Assembly (NCBI GenBank): GCA_040508085.1
Contig: JBEVNO010000058.1
Location: 1-64,000, forward strand
Direction: 5' to 3'
Origin: ZC4RG30 sp040508085
GTDB lineage: Bacteria > Pseudomonadota > Gammaproteobacteria > Steroidobacterales > Steroidobacteraceae
DNA length: 64,000 bases
Numbering within the stretch: position 1 is the first letter of the stretch; each line of letters opens with the position of its first letter. Positions 17,535-26,541 of this stretch are shown here, one piece after another. The translations under genes and the position numbers were made by a program. Below the pieces are notes generated by a model that worked only from the letters and a program-made list of their open reading frames with translations, was not told the origin of the DNA and did not search any database.

Positions 17535-18386
17535 CTATGGCGCCCTCACGCGATCCGCGAGCCATTGCTTGATATCCGCCAGCACCTCGGCGCGGCCGAG
17601 GTCATTCAGCAGGTCGTGGAAGTGGCCGGTGTAGAGCTTCAGCGTCTTGTCGCGGGCCCCCGAATCGCGGTGGAAGCACTGGCTGCCGACCGCCAGGGCC
17701 ACACGGTCGTCTGTGCCGTGGAGGATCAGCGTCGGGATGGTGATGCGGTGGAACTCCCGCCCCAGCCGCCGGCTTGCCTGCGCCAGCGCCGCAATGGTTG
17801 CCAGGGGTTGTCTCTCGCCGGCGATGAGCGGGTCGTCATTCATCCGCGCAACGCGGCAGGGGTCGCGGCTGAAGTTCTTGTTGTTCAGCCGCACCACCCG
17901 CACACGGGGCATGAAGCCGCTCAACACCTCGAACAGTCTTATCGCGAGCGCCGGCGCCGGCACCCGGCAGGCGAAACTCTCGCAGATCAGTCCGGCGAGT
18001 CGCGACTGCTGCTCCAGCGCGTAGAGGCATGCGGTCACGCCGCCCGCACTGTGGCCCAGCAGGTACAGCGGTAGCGCTCCCTCCCGCTCGAAGGCCAGCT
18101 TCACCATGCTGTCGACGTCCATGACGTATTCGTCAATGGCGTCCATGTAGTACCGCTCGCCGCTCGAGAGCCCGCGGCCGCGCAGATCCACCGCGTAGAC
18201 CGCATACCCTTCATCGACAAGGCGTTCGGCAGTCCAGAAGTAGTAACCGCTGTGGGAGTTGAAGCCGTGGCAGATCGCGACGATGGCACGCGGTGTACCG
18301 AAAGGCGTCCAGATGCGCACGAGCAACTTGCCCTGTGGCACCTCGAGCATCACTTCATCAGGCATGTGGAGGGGATTCATTGACAT
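17535..18386 (-). CDS. Alpha/beta hydrolase, monoacylglycerol-lipase type
   Basis: 283 aa from ATG at 18386 (AGGTG six bases upstream; GTG at 18395 is possible). The fold shows the oxyanion HGFNSHSGYY near 40, DLRGRGLSSGE near 70, nucleophile GHSAGG near 113, the acid in HGTDDRVA and the His in TGHFHDLLND. This is the serine-aminopeptidase S33/MGL group that cleaves acyl glycerols or related esters. No signal peptide, so probably cytoplasmic. The 82 bp to the upstream hydrolase gene leaves open whether they share a message. Confidence 0.9.
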   Translation of the reverse strand: MSMNPLHMPDEVMLEVPQGKLLVRIWTPFGTPRAIVAICHGFNSHSGYYFWTAERLVDEGYAVYAVDLRGRGLSSGERYYMDAIDEYVMDVDSMVKLAFEREGALPLYLLGHSAGGVTACLYALEQQSRLAGLICESFACRVPAPALAIRLFEVLSGFMPRVRVVRLNNKNFSRDPCRVARMNDDPLIAGERQPLATIAALAQASRRLGREFHRITIPTLILHGTDDRVALAVGSQCFHRDSGARDKTLKLYTGHFHDLLNDLGRAEVLADIKQWLADRVRAP

Positions 18387-18468
18387 CGACTGCACCTCGT
18401 GCGGCCCGCAAGCGCGACGGCGGCGGGTCCGGCTCCCGGGCGACGCACCGCCGCCCGGGATGGATGGG

Positions 18469-19449
18469 CTACTTCTTGCCTGCGACCTGGCGGTCGAGGA
18501 AGCCGCGGATGAGCGGCGCCATCACGTCCAGCTTGTCCTCGAGCGCGAAATGTCCCGTGTCCAGCAGATGCAGCTCCGCCTGCGGCAGGTCGCGCAGGTA
18601 GGGATGCGCGCCGGGTTCCGGGAAGATCGTGTCGTTCTTGCCCCACACGATCAGCGTCGGCGGCTTGCGCGAGCGGAAGTACTCCTGGAACTGCGGGTAC
18701 AGCGGAACATTGGTCCGGTAGTCGTAGAACAGGTCCATCTGGATGTCGCGATTGCCGGGCCGGTCCAGATATGACTGGTCGATGATCCAGTTGTCAGGGC
18801 TGATATGTGAAGGATCCTTGACCCCATCGAGGTACTGGAATCTGGTGATCTCCGGCGTCACCAGCACGTGGATTGCGGCGCGATGCTGCTCCGATCCGGA
18901 GGCCCAGTAGGCCTTGATCGGATTCCAGAACTCGCGCAGGCCTTCATCGTAGGCATTGCCGTTCTGGATGATGAGCCCGGTGACCCGTTCCGGATGCTTG
19001 AGCGCCAGCCTGTAGCCCACCGGCGCGCCATAGTCCATCACATACATGGCATAGCTGCGGGCACCCACGCGCTCCAGCAGCGCGTTCACCACCTCGGCGT
19101 ATTTGGCGAAGGTGTAGTGGTAAGCGGTATGCGGCGGCGCGCCGCTCTGCCCGAAGCCGGGGTAGTCCGGCGCGATCACGCGGTAGCGGTCGGCCAGGAG
19201 GGGGATCAGGTTCCTGAACATGTGCGAAGAGGTCGGAAACCCGTGCAGCAGCAGCACGACCGGCCCGTTGGCCGGACCTGCCTCGCGGTAGAACACGTTG
19301 ACGCCATCGATCTGCACGGTCTTGTAACGGACCGATGCAGCTGGAACCACGGGTGCTTCCTTGTCGGCGGCGCCGGCAACCTGGCACGCCGGCGCGGCGA
19401 AGACGAACAGCATTGTCGAACTGAGGCAGAGCCTGCGGAAAACATTCAT
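18469..19449 (-). CDS. Exported alpha/beta hydrolase, haloalkane dehalogenase/epoxide hydrolase-like
   Basis: 326 aa from ATG at 19449 (AAGGAG ten bases upstream). The N-terminal 28 residues form a signal peptide (SSTMLFVFAAPA). The core has HGFPTSSHMFRNLIP, APDYPGFGQS and the nucleophile elbow VMDYGAPVGYRLA, where the nucleophile is Asp as in haloalkane dehalogenases and epoxide hydrolases rather than Ser. WGKNDTIFPEPGA and GHFALEDKLD provide the acid and His. The substrate is unknown. Upstream lies a 316-bp gap and a divergently transcribed AraC regulator, a likely controller. Confidence 0.88.
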   Translation of the reverse strand: MNVFRRLCLSSTMLFVFAAPACQVAGAADKEAPVVPAASVRYKTVQIDGVNVFYREAGPANGPVVLLLHGFPTSSHMFRNLIPLLADRYRVIAPDYPGFGQSGAPPHTAYHYTFAKYAEVVNALLERVGARSYAMYVMDYGAPVGYRLALKHPERVTGLIIQNGNAYDEGLREFWNPIKAYWASGSEQHRAAIHVLVTPEITRFQYLDGVKDPSHISPDNWIIDQSYLDRPGNRDIQMDLFYDYRTNVPLYPQFQEYFRSRKPPTLIVWGKNDTIFPEPGAHPYLRDLPQAELHLLDTGHFALEDKLDVMAPLIRGFLDRQVAGKK

Positions 19450-19765
19450 GTTGGATTCTCCTTGATCGGGTTTGCGCGGTCGGCAGCGGCTGCCGATGCG
19501 GGGCGGTGCAGAGATTTGGTGGGTTGACACAGGCGAGACCGTAGCGACCCGCACCATCCCCTCCTTGCCCGCCTGTGCGCTTTGTTGGACGCCCCGTGCT
19601 GCTCCACGCACTCGCGCACGGCACCGGCGGCGCGGCCGATGCAATCCATAGCCGCACCTGGCCGCCTGGTCACCCCCCGAATGGGTTGGTGGCAGACGCC
19701 GCCATCGGGGCTGCCCGATCCGGCGCCGGGTGATGAAGATGCCTGCTACTGCGGCGAGGTGGCAC
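19450..19765. other. Divergent intergenic region, hydrolase/AraC
   Basis: 316 bp between the two divergent start codons. It should hold both promoters and any AraC-type operator. In-frame GTG/ATG codons at 19730 and 19733 could extend the AraC protein by 12 residues. I see no gene, strong inverted repeat or terminator in it. Confidence 0.5.
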
Positions 19766-20281
19766 ATGGATATGTCGACAGCTTTGTTCAACCTTCTCGA
19801 GCATGCGCACCGCGCACTGCCGCTCGATGCCAGTGAGGCGAGCGCCTATCTCACCCGCGCCCGCGACCTGCTGGCGAACGAGCGTGCCGAGCCGCCGCCC
19901 GCTCCGGTCAAGCAGCCGCTGAAGTCCTGGCAGGTGACACGGGTGGACCGGTTGATCCAGGAACGGCTGGATATCGTCCGCATCGATGAGCTTGCCTCCG
20001 CGGCACGGTTGAGCCGCAGCCACTTCTCGCGCTCCTTCCGCACCACGCTGGGCATCACACCGATCAGCTATCTCAGGCGCCGGCGCGTGGAGCGGGCCCA
20101 GCAGCTGATGCTCACCACGCGTCGCTCCCTGTCGCAGATCGCGCTGGACTGCGGCATGTCCGACCAATCGCACATGACACGGGTGTTCCGTGCGGTGCTG
20201 GGCACCACACCTGCCGCCTGGCGTCGGCAGAACGCAGACATGCTGGCGCAGGCTGGCGCGGGCGCAACCCATGCGTACTGA
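19766..20281 (+). CDS. AraC-family regulator, DNA-binding domain only
   Basis: 171 aa from ATG at 19766, chosen because AGGTGG lies five bases upstream. Residues 1-60 are too short for a normal ligand-binding domain. Residues about 65-165 carry the two helix-turn-helix units: IDELASAARLSRSHFSRSFRTTLGITPISYLRRRRVERAQQLM and SLSQIALDCGMSDQSHMTRVFRAVLGTTPAAWRR. The protein probably acts without an effector domain or with a tiny one. Its 3' end overlaps the start of the ferritin/CDGSH gene by 11 bp, so the regulator and the next two genes are likely translated from one message. Confidence 0.9.
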   Translation: MDMSTALFNLLEHAHRALPLDASEASAYLTRARDLLANERAEPPPAPVKQPLKSWQVTRVDRLIQERLDIVRIDELASAARLSRSHFSRSFRTTLGITPISYLRRRRVERAQQLMLTTRRSLSQIALDCGMSDQSHMTRVFRAVLGTTPAAWRRQNADMLAQAGAGATHAY

Positions 20282-22223
20282 CCCGGCATCGCATCCGGTC
20301 AACCGGGAGCATCTGCTGCACGCGCTGTACGAGGCGGCAGAGCTCGAGCACAACCTGATGTGCACCTATCTCTATGCCGCCTGGAGTCTCAAGGACGGCA
20401 CGGATCCGGGTGTCACGGACGCGCAGCACGCCATGCTGGCACGGTTCCGGCAGTCCATCATGCGCGTGGCGATCGAGGAGATGAGTCACCTCGTTTCGGT
20501 GTGGAACATCACGGTCGCGCTGGGAGGCGCACCGCACATCGGCCGTCTCAACTTCCCGCTCGAGCCGGGGGCGCTGCCGGCCAGCATGGTGGTGCGCCTG
20601 TCGCCGTTCTCGCGCAATACGTTGCAGCACTTCATCTATCTGGAACGCCCGGAGAGCTCCAGCGAGCCAGACGGCCTCGGCTTCGAGCCGCCTGCTACCT
20701 ATGCACGCGGCAACCAGGCTACGCGGTACACACCCATGCCGGCCGACTACGCAACGGTAGGCGGGTTCTATGCCTCGCTTAAATCCCAGCTGGAGCAGTT
20801 CATCGCGGAGCGTGGCGAAGATGCTGCCTTCTCGGGGGACCCGGAACTGCAGATAGCCGGCAGCAGCTTCGGCCTGGCGCAAGCGCGGCCAGTGCGGTGT
20901 GGCCGTACGGCGGGCGAGGCTTTCGATGCCATCGTGCGCGAAGGCGAAGGCGCCGCCAGCGAATCAGTGGACTCGCACTTCCTCCGCTTCATGAGCGTCC
21001 GCGACGGGCTCGATGAACTGCTGCGCGCGGATCCGGATTTCCGGCCTGCGCACCCTGCGGCCACCAATCCAGTGTTGCGCGCGCCGCCCATTCCGCAGGG
21101 CCGCGTATGGATCGATGATGCCGATGCCGTGGCGACGGTGGACCTGGCCAATGCCGCGTACGGATTGATGCTGCGCGTCCTGGCCTATGCGTACGCGGTG
21201 CCCACCTCGGAACCACGCAAGGCGGCCATGATCAGGCTGTCCATTTCACTCATGCGTGCCGTCACGCCGCTGGCCGAGGCTGCCGCGCGCCTGCCGGCCG
21301 GCCCGTCCAATCCGGGGGTGAATGCCGGCATGTCTTTCGTCGCGCTGCGCGATTCCGCGGCTCTGCCGCCGGGTCACGGTGCGGACCTGTTCGTGGCCGA
21401 GCGCCTGCGTGAGTTCGCCGCTGGTGCCGCGCGCCTGGCCGGCCTGGGTCCACGGCACCGCAAGGCCGCCGAGCAGTTCGAGGCATTGGCGCAGGGAGCA
21501 CTCGGGAGATTGCCGGGCGCCCTGCCAGCCAAGGCTCCTTCAGCCCCTGTCCCTGAGGATCACGGCCGCACCGAAGTGACCTCGGCGGTGGAGATCGTGC
21601 GCGGCGCGGATGTGGAGATCCACTATCGTGGCGAGCGCTGCATCCATGCAAGGTTCTGTGTGACCGGCGCGCCGGCGGTGTTCGTCGCCAACGTGAAGGG
21701 CGAGTGGATACACCCCGACGCCGCAGTGGCCGCGCAGGTTGTCGAAGTGGCGCATGCCTGCCCTTCCGGAGCCATCAACTACCGCCGGCTCGACGGCATT
21801 CCCGACGAGCAGCCACCGCCTGTGAACCTGGCGCAGGTGCGTGAGGCCGGGCCGCTTGCCCTGCGCGGGGAACTGTCCATCGCTGGCGTGCCATGCGGCA
21901 TGCGCGCCACGCTGTGCCGCTGCGGCGCTTCGGCCCACAAGCCCTACTGCGACGGGTCGCACAAGCAGGTCGGCTTCGCAGCCAGCGGCGAGCCACCTGC
22001 CTCGGGCATCGACGCGCTGCCGGTGCGCAATGGCCCGTTGCTCATCGACCCCACGCGCAACGGCCCCCTGCAGGTCGAGGGCAACCTGGAGATTGTTTCC
22101 GGTACCGGCCGCCTCGTGGCGCGCGTCACGGCAGCGCGACTGTGTCGCTGCGGCGGCAGCTCCAGCAAACCCTTCTGCGACGGCACCCATGAGCGCATCG
22201 GCTTCGTGGCGGACGGTCGCTGA
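20271..22223 (+). CDS. Ferritin-like/VioB-type protein fused to Fer4_19 and two CDGSH iron-sulfur domains
   Basis: 650 aa. Residues 1-220 resemble the ferritin-like domain of VioB-type proteins (ELEHNLMCTYLYAAWSLK, AIEEMSHLVSVWNI with an E-E-x-x-H di-iron-type motif). A middle alpha-helical part follows. About 440-510 is a divergent 4Fe-4S ferredoxin-like segment (HYRGERCIHARFCV, HACPSGAINY). Two full CDGSH motifs, C-x-C-x12-C-D-G-S/T-H type, are at 549-564 (CRCGASAHKPYCDGSH) and 625-640 (CRCGGSSSKPFCDGTH). It should be an iron/redox protein that binds up to three Fe-S clusters plus perhaps a di-iron site. It starts inside the AraC gene and is 11 bp before the NhaA fusion. Confidence 0.88.
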   Translation: MRTDPASHPVNREHLLHALYEAAELEHNLMCTYLYAAWSLKDGTDPGVTDAQHAMLARFRQSIMRVAIEEMSHLVSVWNITVALGGAPHIGRLNFPLEPGALPASMVVRLSPFSRNTLQHFIYLERPESSSEPDGLGFEPPATYARGNQATRYTPMPADYATVGGFYASLKSQLEQFIAERGEDAAFSGDPELQIAGSSFGLAQARPVRCGRTAGEAFDAIVREGEGAASESVDSHFLRFMSVRDGLDELLRADPDFRPAHPAATNPVLRAPPIPQGRVWIDDADAVATVDLANAAYGLMLRVLAYAYAVPTSEPRKAAMIRLSISLMRAVTPLAEAAARLPAGPSNPGVNAGMSFVALRDSAALPPGHGADLFVAERLREFAAGAARLAGLGPRHRKAAEQFEALAQGALGRLPGALPAKAPSAPVPEDHGRTEVTSAVEIVRGADVEIHYRGERCIHARFCVTGAPAVFVANVKGEWIHPDAAVAAQVVEVAHACPSGAINYRRLDGIPDEQPPPVNLAQVREAGPLALRGELSIAGVPCGMRATLCRCGASAHKPYCDGSHKQVGFAASGEPPASGIDALPVRNGPLLIDPTRNGPLQVEGNLEIVSGTGRLVARVTAARLCRCGGSSSKPFCDGTHERIGFVADGR

Positions 22224-22234
22224 GCAGCCCATCC

Positions 22235-24127
22235 GTGCCGGTCGCGGATTCGCGGCGCGCGCTCGCAACGCCCATCCATGCGGCCGACGATCACGTGATC
22301 GGCCCGCCCGAGGCCCGCCTGTCACTGGTCGAGTATGGCAGCTATGCCTGTCCGCACTGCCGCGCCGCCAATGTCGAGATCGGCCAGCTGCGCGAGCGTT
22401 TCAGCGAGCGCCTCCGCTATGTCTTCCGTCATCGGCCGCTGGAACACAACGAGCTTGCGCGACGGGCCGCCGAGCTGGCCGAATGCGCACGCTCGAACGA
22501 GGAGTTCTGGCGCGTACACCAGCTGCTGATGAGCCGCTCGGCGACGCTGACCGAAGCCGACTTGCGTGCCGTCGCGCGCGAGCTTGGGCTCGATGTGGCG
22601 GAACCGGGCGTTGCCGAGAGCCGCTGTCGGGCCGCGGCCGCGGCCGTGCGGGATGACGAACGTACAGCGCATGCCAGCGGGGTGAGCTCCACGCCGACGT
22701 TCTTCATCAACGGCGTGCGGTACGACGGAGCCTGGGACCATTTGTCGCTGTCGGAGGCGCTGCTCGGGACGCTGGGACACCGGGTGCACTCCGCGGCCGT
22801 AGGCTTTGGCAGCTGGGCACCTGCCGCCGCTGTGCTGCTGGGGCTGTCGACCGTCATCGCCCTGTTACTCAGCAACAGTCCGGTGGCCGGCACGTTCGCA
22901 GGCCTCTGGAGCCAGCCGCTGAGCATCGAGTTGTCCGGCCGCGGCTGGCATCTGCCGCTCATCGAATGGATCAACGACGGGCTTCTGACAATGTTCTTCC
23001 TCGTCGTGGGCCTGGAAGTGAAGCGTGAGTTCACCGTGGGGCGCCTGGCTCGCCCGCGTCTGGCTTGCCTGCCGATTGCGGCGGCCATCGGCGGGCTTGC
23101 CTTCCCTGCCCTGCTCTACTGGCTGATCGTCCCCGCGGGACCTTGGCAGCGGGGCGTGGGTATTCCCATGCCGACGGACACTGCGTTCGCGGTGGCCATC
23201 AGCGTGATGCTGGGGCCGCGGGTGCCGGTCGAGCTGCGCCTGTTCCTCACGGCCGCGTCAATCGTGGATGACATCGGCACCATTGCCGTCGTGGCCATCT
23301 TCTATTCCACCGGCATCAAGCTGCAGGCCTTGCTCGTGGCAGCGCTGCTGTTGGGCATGCTGGTGCTGCTGAACAGGTCGAGCGTTTACCGCCCCGGGCC
23401 CTACATCGCCATCGGCATCCTGCTGTGGCCGGCGCTGCATGCAGCCGGCCTGCACGCCACGCTCGCCGGCGTGCTGCTGGCCATGATGATTCCGACACGG
23501 CCTCCCCCCAATCTTGATGCCTTGCTCGCCCAGGCCGAGGCCGCCATCTCCGGCGAGACGCACGGCCAGTGGCGCGCCCTGAACCAGGGCCCCTCGTTGC
23601 GGCTGCTGCGCGCGGTGGATTCGATCCGCGAGCGGGTCGAATCCCCGGCGGATCGGCTGCTGCGGTTGTTTGAACCCTGGTCGAGTTATCTCGTGCTGCC
23701 CTTGTTCGCGCTGGCCAACGCCGGCCTGCAGCTCAGCGCCGGGCTGTTCGCGGGGCGGGAGTTGATGGCCGGCGCCATCGCCGTGGCGCTGGTCATCGGC
23801 AAGCCTGTCGGGTTTCTGCTGGCGTCGGCGGCCGTCATCGGGCTGGGTCTGGCCGAGCGGCCGAAGGAATATTCCTGGCCGCACATCGTCGGGGCCGGCG
23901 CGCTGGCCGGCATCGGCTTCACGATGTCGCTGTTCATCGCCGGCCGGGCGTTCCCGGATGCGCGGGACTTCGCCGCCGCCAAGGCCGCCGTGTTCGGCGC
24001 CTCGCTGCTCTCCGGCGTGATTGGCTGTGTGATCCTCACCCGGGCCCATCAGCCCGGGCGTGGCTCCGGCTCGAAGCCGGCGTTCAGACGTCGAGGTTGT
24101 TCACCGTCAGCGCATTCTTCTCGATGA
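22235..24127 (+). CDS. nhaA: DsbA-like thioredoxin domain fused to Na+/H+ antiporter NhaA
   Basis: 630 aa. Residues 20-175 form a DsbA/thioredoxin-4 domain with active site C39-P-H-C42 (YGSYACPHCRAANVEI) and the cis-Pro loop SSTPTFFING. Residues about 185-610 are a full NhaA with multiple membrane helices: WINDGLLTMFFLVVGLEVKRE, PMPTDTAFA and the ion-binding Asp pair in SIVDDIGTI. NhaA exchanges external protons for Na+ and controls pH and salt tolerance; the redox domain would lie on one face of the membrane and could regulate it. The start is GTG at 22235 with a weak ribosome site. The 3' end overlaps gyrB by 44 bp tail to tail. Confidence 0.9.
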   Translation: MPVADSRRALATPIHAADDHVIGPPEARLSLVEYGSYACPHCRAANVEIGQLRERFSERLRYVFRHRPLEHNELARRAAELAECARSNEEFWRVHQLLMSRSATLTEADLRAVARELGLDVAEPGVAESRCRAAAAAVRDDERTAHASGVSSTPTFFINGVRYDGAWDHLSLSEALLGTLGHRVHSAAVGFGSWAPAAAVLLGLSTVIALLLSNSPVAGTFAGLWSQPLSIELSGRGWHLPLIEWINDGLLTMFFLVVGLEVKREFTVGRLARPRLACLPIAAAIGGLAFPALLYWLIVPAGPWQRGVGIPMPTDTAFAVAISVMLGPRVPVELRLFLTAASIVDDIGTIAVVAIFYSTGIKLQALLVAALLLGMLVLLNRSSVYRPGPYIAIGILLWPALHAAGLHATLAGVLLAMMIPTRPPPNLDALLAQAEAAISGETHGQWRALNQGPSLRLLRAVDSIRERVESPADRLLRLFEPWSSYLVLPLFALANAGLQLSAGLFAGRELMAGAIAVALVIGKPVGFLLASAAVIGLGLAERPKEYSWPHIVGAGALAGIGFTMSLFIAGRAFPDARDFAAAKAAVFGASLLSGVIGCVILTRAHQPGRGSGSKPAFRRRGCSPSAHSSR

Positions 24128-26534
24128 ACTCACGCCGCGGTTCCACCTGGTCGCCCATCAGCGTGTTGAAGATGTCATCGGCCGCGATCGCATCCTCGAT
24201 GCGCACCTGCAGCAGCCGGCGTGTCTCGGGATTGATGGTGGTCTCCCACAGCTGATCCGGGTTCATCTCACCCAGGCCCTTGTAGCGCTGCATGCTCTGG
24301 CCCTTGCGCGCCTGGTCGAACAGCCAGTTGATGGCCTGCTTGAACGAACCGACCTCGCGCCGCTGGTTGCCGCTGACGACATAGGCCCCCTCGCCGATGA
24401 GGCCGGTGAGCGTGGCGCCCAGTTCCGCGATGGCGGTGTATTCGGCCGAAGCGAAGAATTCCCGTGGCAGCGCCTTCTCATGCAGCGAGCCATGCTCATT
24501 GCGCTTGACCAGCAGCCGCGCCGAACGCGTGCTCTCGCCATCGGCGGATTCCGTCCCGGCCTGCACCTCGATCAGGTAGCGCGCGGTGGAATCGTTCGGC
24601 GCATTGAGCGAACTCTCCAGCTGCGCCGTCCAGGCATGCACCGCGTCGATCTGGCCGAAGGCATCTGCGGACAGCTTCGGCACATAGATGAGCTGCTCCA
24701 GCAGCCGCGCGTCATAGCGGCGGCTCCAGCGCTTGATGATGGCCTGCACTTCCATGTATTTGCGGGCCAGCGCCTCCAGGCCCGAACCCTGCAGTGGCGG
24801 CGCGCCTTCGGTGACGAACAGCGCCGAATCCTCGATGGCATTGTTCAGCAGGATGGCATTGAGCTCGGCATCGTCCTTGACGTACATCTCCTGCTTGCCG
24901 CGCTTCACCTTGTAAAGCGGTGGCTGGGCGATGTAGATGTGCCCGCGCTCGATCAGCATCGGGATCTGCCGGTAGAAGAAGGTCAGCAGCAGCGTGCGGA
25001 TGTGGGAGCCGTCCACGTCCGCGTCCGTCATGATGATGATGCGGTGGTAGCGCAGCTTGTCGATGTTGAATTCATCGCGGCCTATGCCGCAGCCCAGCGC
25101 GGTGATCAGCGTGCCCACTTCGGCGGAGCTGATCATCTTGTCGAAGCGCGCCCGCTCCACGTTCAGGATCTTGCCCTTCAGCGGCAGGATGGCCTGGGTG
25201 CGGCGGTCGCGGCCCTCCTTGGCCGAGCCACCGGCCGAATCACCCTCGACGATGAAGATCTCGGACAGCGCCGGATCCTTCTCCTGGCAATCCGCGAGCT
25301 TGCCGGGCAGCCCGGCAATATCCAGTGCGCCCTTGCGGCGCGTCAGCTCGCGCGCCTTGCGCGCGGCCTCGCGCGCGCGCGCGGCATCGATGATCTTCCC
25401 GACAATGGCCTTGGCCTCGCCCGGACGCTCGAGCAGGAACTCGGCCAGCTTCTCCGCCACGCGCGTTTCCACCGGGCCCTTCACTTCGGACGAGACGAGC
25501 TTGTCCTTGGTCTGCGAGGAGAACTTCGGATCCGGGAGCTTGACCGAAAGAATCGCGGTAAGGCCTTCGCGGGCATCATCGCCGGAGGTGGCGACCTTTT
25601 CCTTCTTCGCCTCCTTCTCGATGTAGTCGTTCAGCGTGCGGGTCAGCGCCGCGCGGAAGCCGGCCAGGTGCGTGCCACCATCCCGCTGCGGGATGTTGTT
25701 GGTGTAGCACAGCATGGTTTCCTGGTAGGAATCGTTCCACTGGAGGGCCACTTCGATGCCGATCGAGCCGTCTTGCACCTGAAAATGAAACACTGACGGA
25801 TGAATCGCGCTGCGCGCACGGTTCAGGTAGGTCACGAAGGCCTTCAAGCCGCCCTCGTACTGGAACACATCGGTCTTGTCGTCCCGCTCGTCGATCAACT
25901 CGATGCGCACGCCGGAATTCAGGAATGACAGCTCGCGCAATCGCTTCTGCAGGATTTCGTAATCGAAGGCGATGTGCGTGAAGATCGTGGACGAGGGTTT
26001 GAAGTGGATGGTGGTGCCACGATCGGTGGTGACGCCAGTCTCGGCCAGCGGCGCCACCGGATCACCCAGGCGGTACTGCTGCGTATAGGATTTGTCGCCG
26101 CGGTGGATGGTCAGGTCCAGCACATCCGACAGTGCATTGACCACTGACACACCGACGCCATGCAGGCCGCCGGAAACCTTGTAGGAGCTGTCGTCGAACT
26201 TACCGCCGGCATGCAGCACGGTCATGATGACCTCGGCTGCAGAGCGCCCTTCCTCGGGATGGATATCGACCGGGATGCCGCGGCCGTTGTCCTTCACCGT
26301 GATGGATTCATCGGCGTGGATAATCGTGGTGATGTTGGTGCAATGCCCCGCCAGGGCTTCATCGATGGCGTTATCCACCACCTCGAACACCATGTGATGC
26401 AGACCTGTGCCGTCATCGGTATCGCCGATATACATGCCAGGCCGTTTCCTTACCGCGTCAAGACCCTTCAAGACCTTGATATGACTGGAATTATAGGCTT
26501 CCGATGCCAATGCCTGGGAGTTGGGTGTTTGCAC
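24084..26534 (-). CDS. gyrB: DNA gyrase subunit B
   Basis: 816 aa, normal length for gammaproteobacterial GyrB, the ATPase subunit of gyrase that introduces negative supercoils. The GHKL ATPase starts at about 15 (HIKVLKGLDAVRKRPGMYIG, EVVDNAIDEALAG, DNGRGIPV, GGLHGVGVSVVNALS). The TOPRIM domain has EIFIVEGDSAGGSAKEGRDR and MTDADVDGSHI; the C-terminus has QRYKGLGEMNPDQLWETT. The start is GTG at 26534; it lies 7 bp from recF, in the order dnaA-dnaN-recF-gyrB. Confidence 0.98.
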   Translation of the reverse strand: MQTPNSQALASEAYNSSHIKVLKGLDAVRKRPGMYIGDTDDGTGLHHMVFEVVDNAIDEALAGHCTNITTIIHADESITVKDNGRGIPVDIHPEEGRSAAEVIMTVLHAGGKFDDSSYKVSGGLHGVGVSVVNALSDVLDLTIHRGDKSYTQQYRLGDPVAPLAETGVTTDRGTTIHFKPSSTIFTHIAFDYEILQKRLRELSFLNSGVRIELIDERDDKTDVFQYEGGLKAFVTYLNRARSAIHPSVFHFQVQDGSIGIEVALQWNDSYQETMLCYTNNIPQRDGGTHLAGFRAALTRTLNDYIEKEAKKEKVATSGDDAREGLTAILSVKLPDPKFSSQTKDKLVSSEVKGPVETRVAEKLAEFLLERPGEAKAIVGKIIDAARAREAARKARELTRRKGALDIAGLPGKLADCQEKDPALSEIFIVEGDSAGGSAKEGRDRRTQAILPLKGKILNVERARFDKMISSAEVGTLITALGCGIGRDEFNIDKLRYHRIIIMTDADVDGSHIRTLLLTFFYRQIPMLIERGHIYIAQPPLYKVKRGKQEMYVKDDAELNAILLNNAIEDSALFVTEGAPPLQGSGLEALARKYMEVQAIIKRWSRRYDARLLEQLIYVPKLSADAFGQIDAVHAWTAQLESSLNAPNDSTARYLIEVQAGTESADGESTRSARLLVKRNEHGSLHEKALPREFFASAEYTAIAELGATLTGLIGEGAYVVSGNQRREVGSFKQAINWLFDQARKGQSMQRYKGLGEMNPDQLWETTINPETRRLLQVRIEDAIAADDIFNTLMGDQVEPRREFIEKNALTVNNLDV

Positions 26535-26541
26535 CTTATTA

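Noticed and set aside
24066..24080. CCGGCT-CGA-AGCCGG hairpin past gyrB as terminator
   Set aside because: Short, without a T-run and inside the antiporter coding frame.
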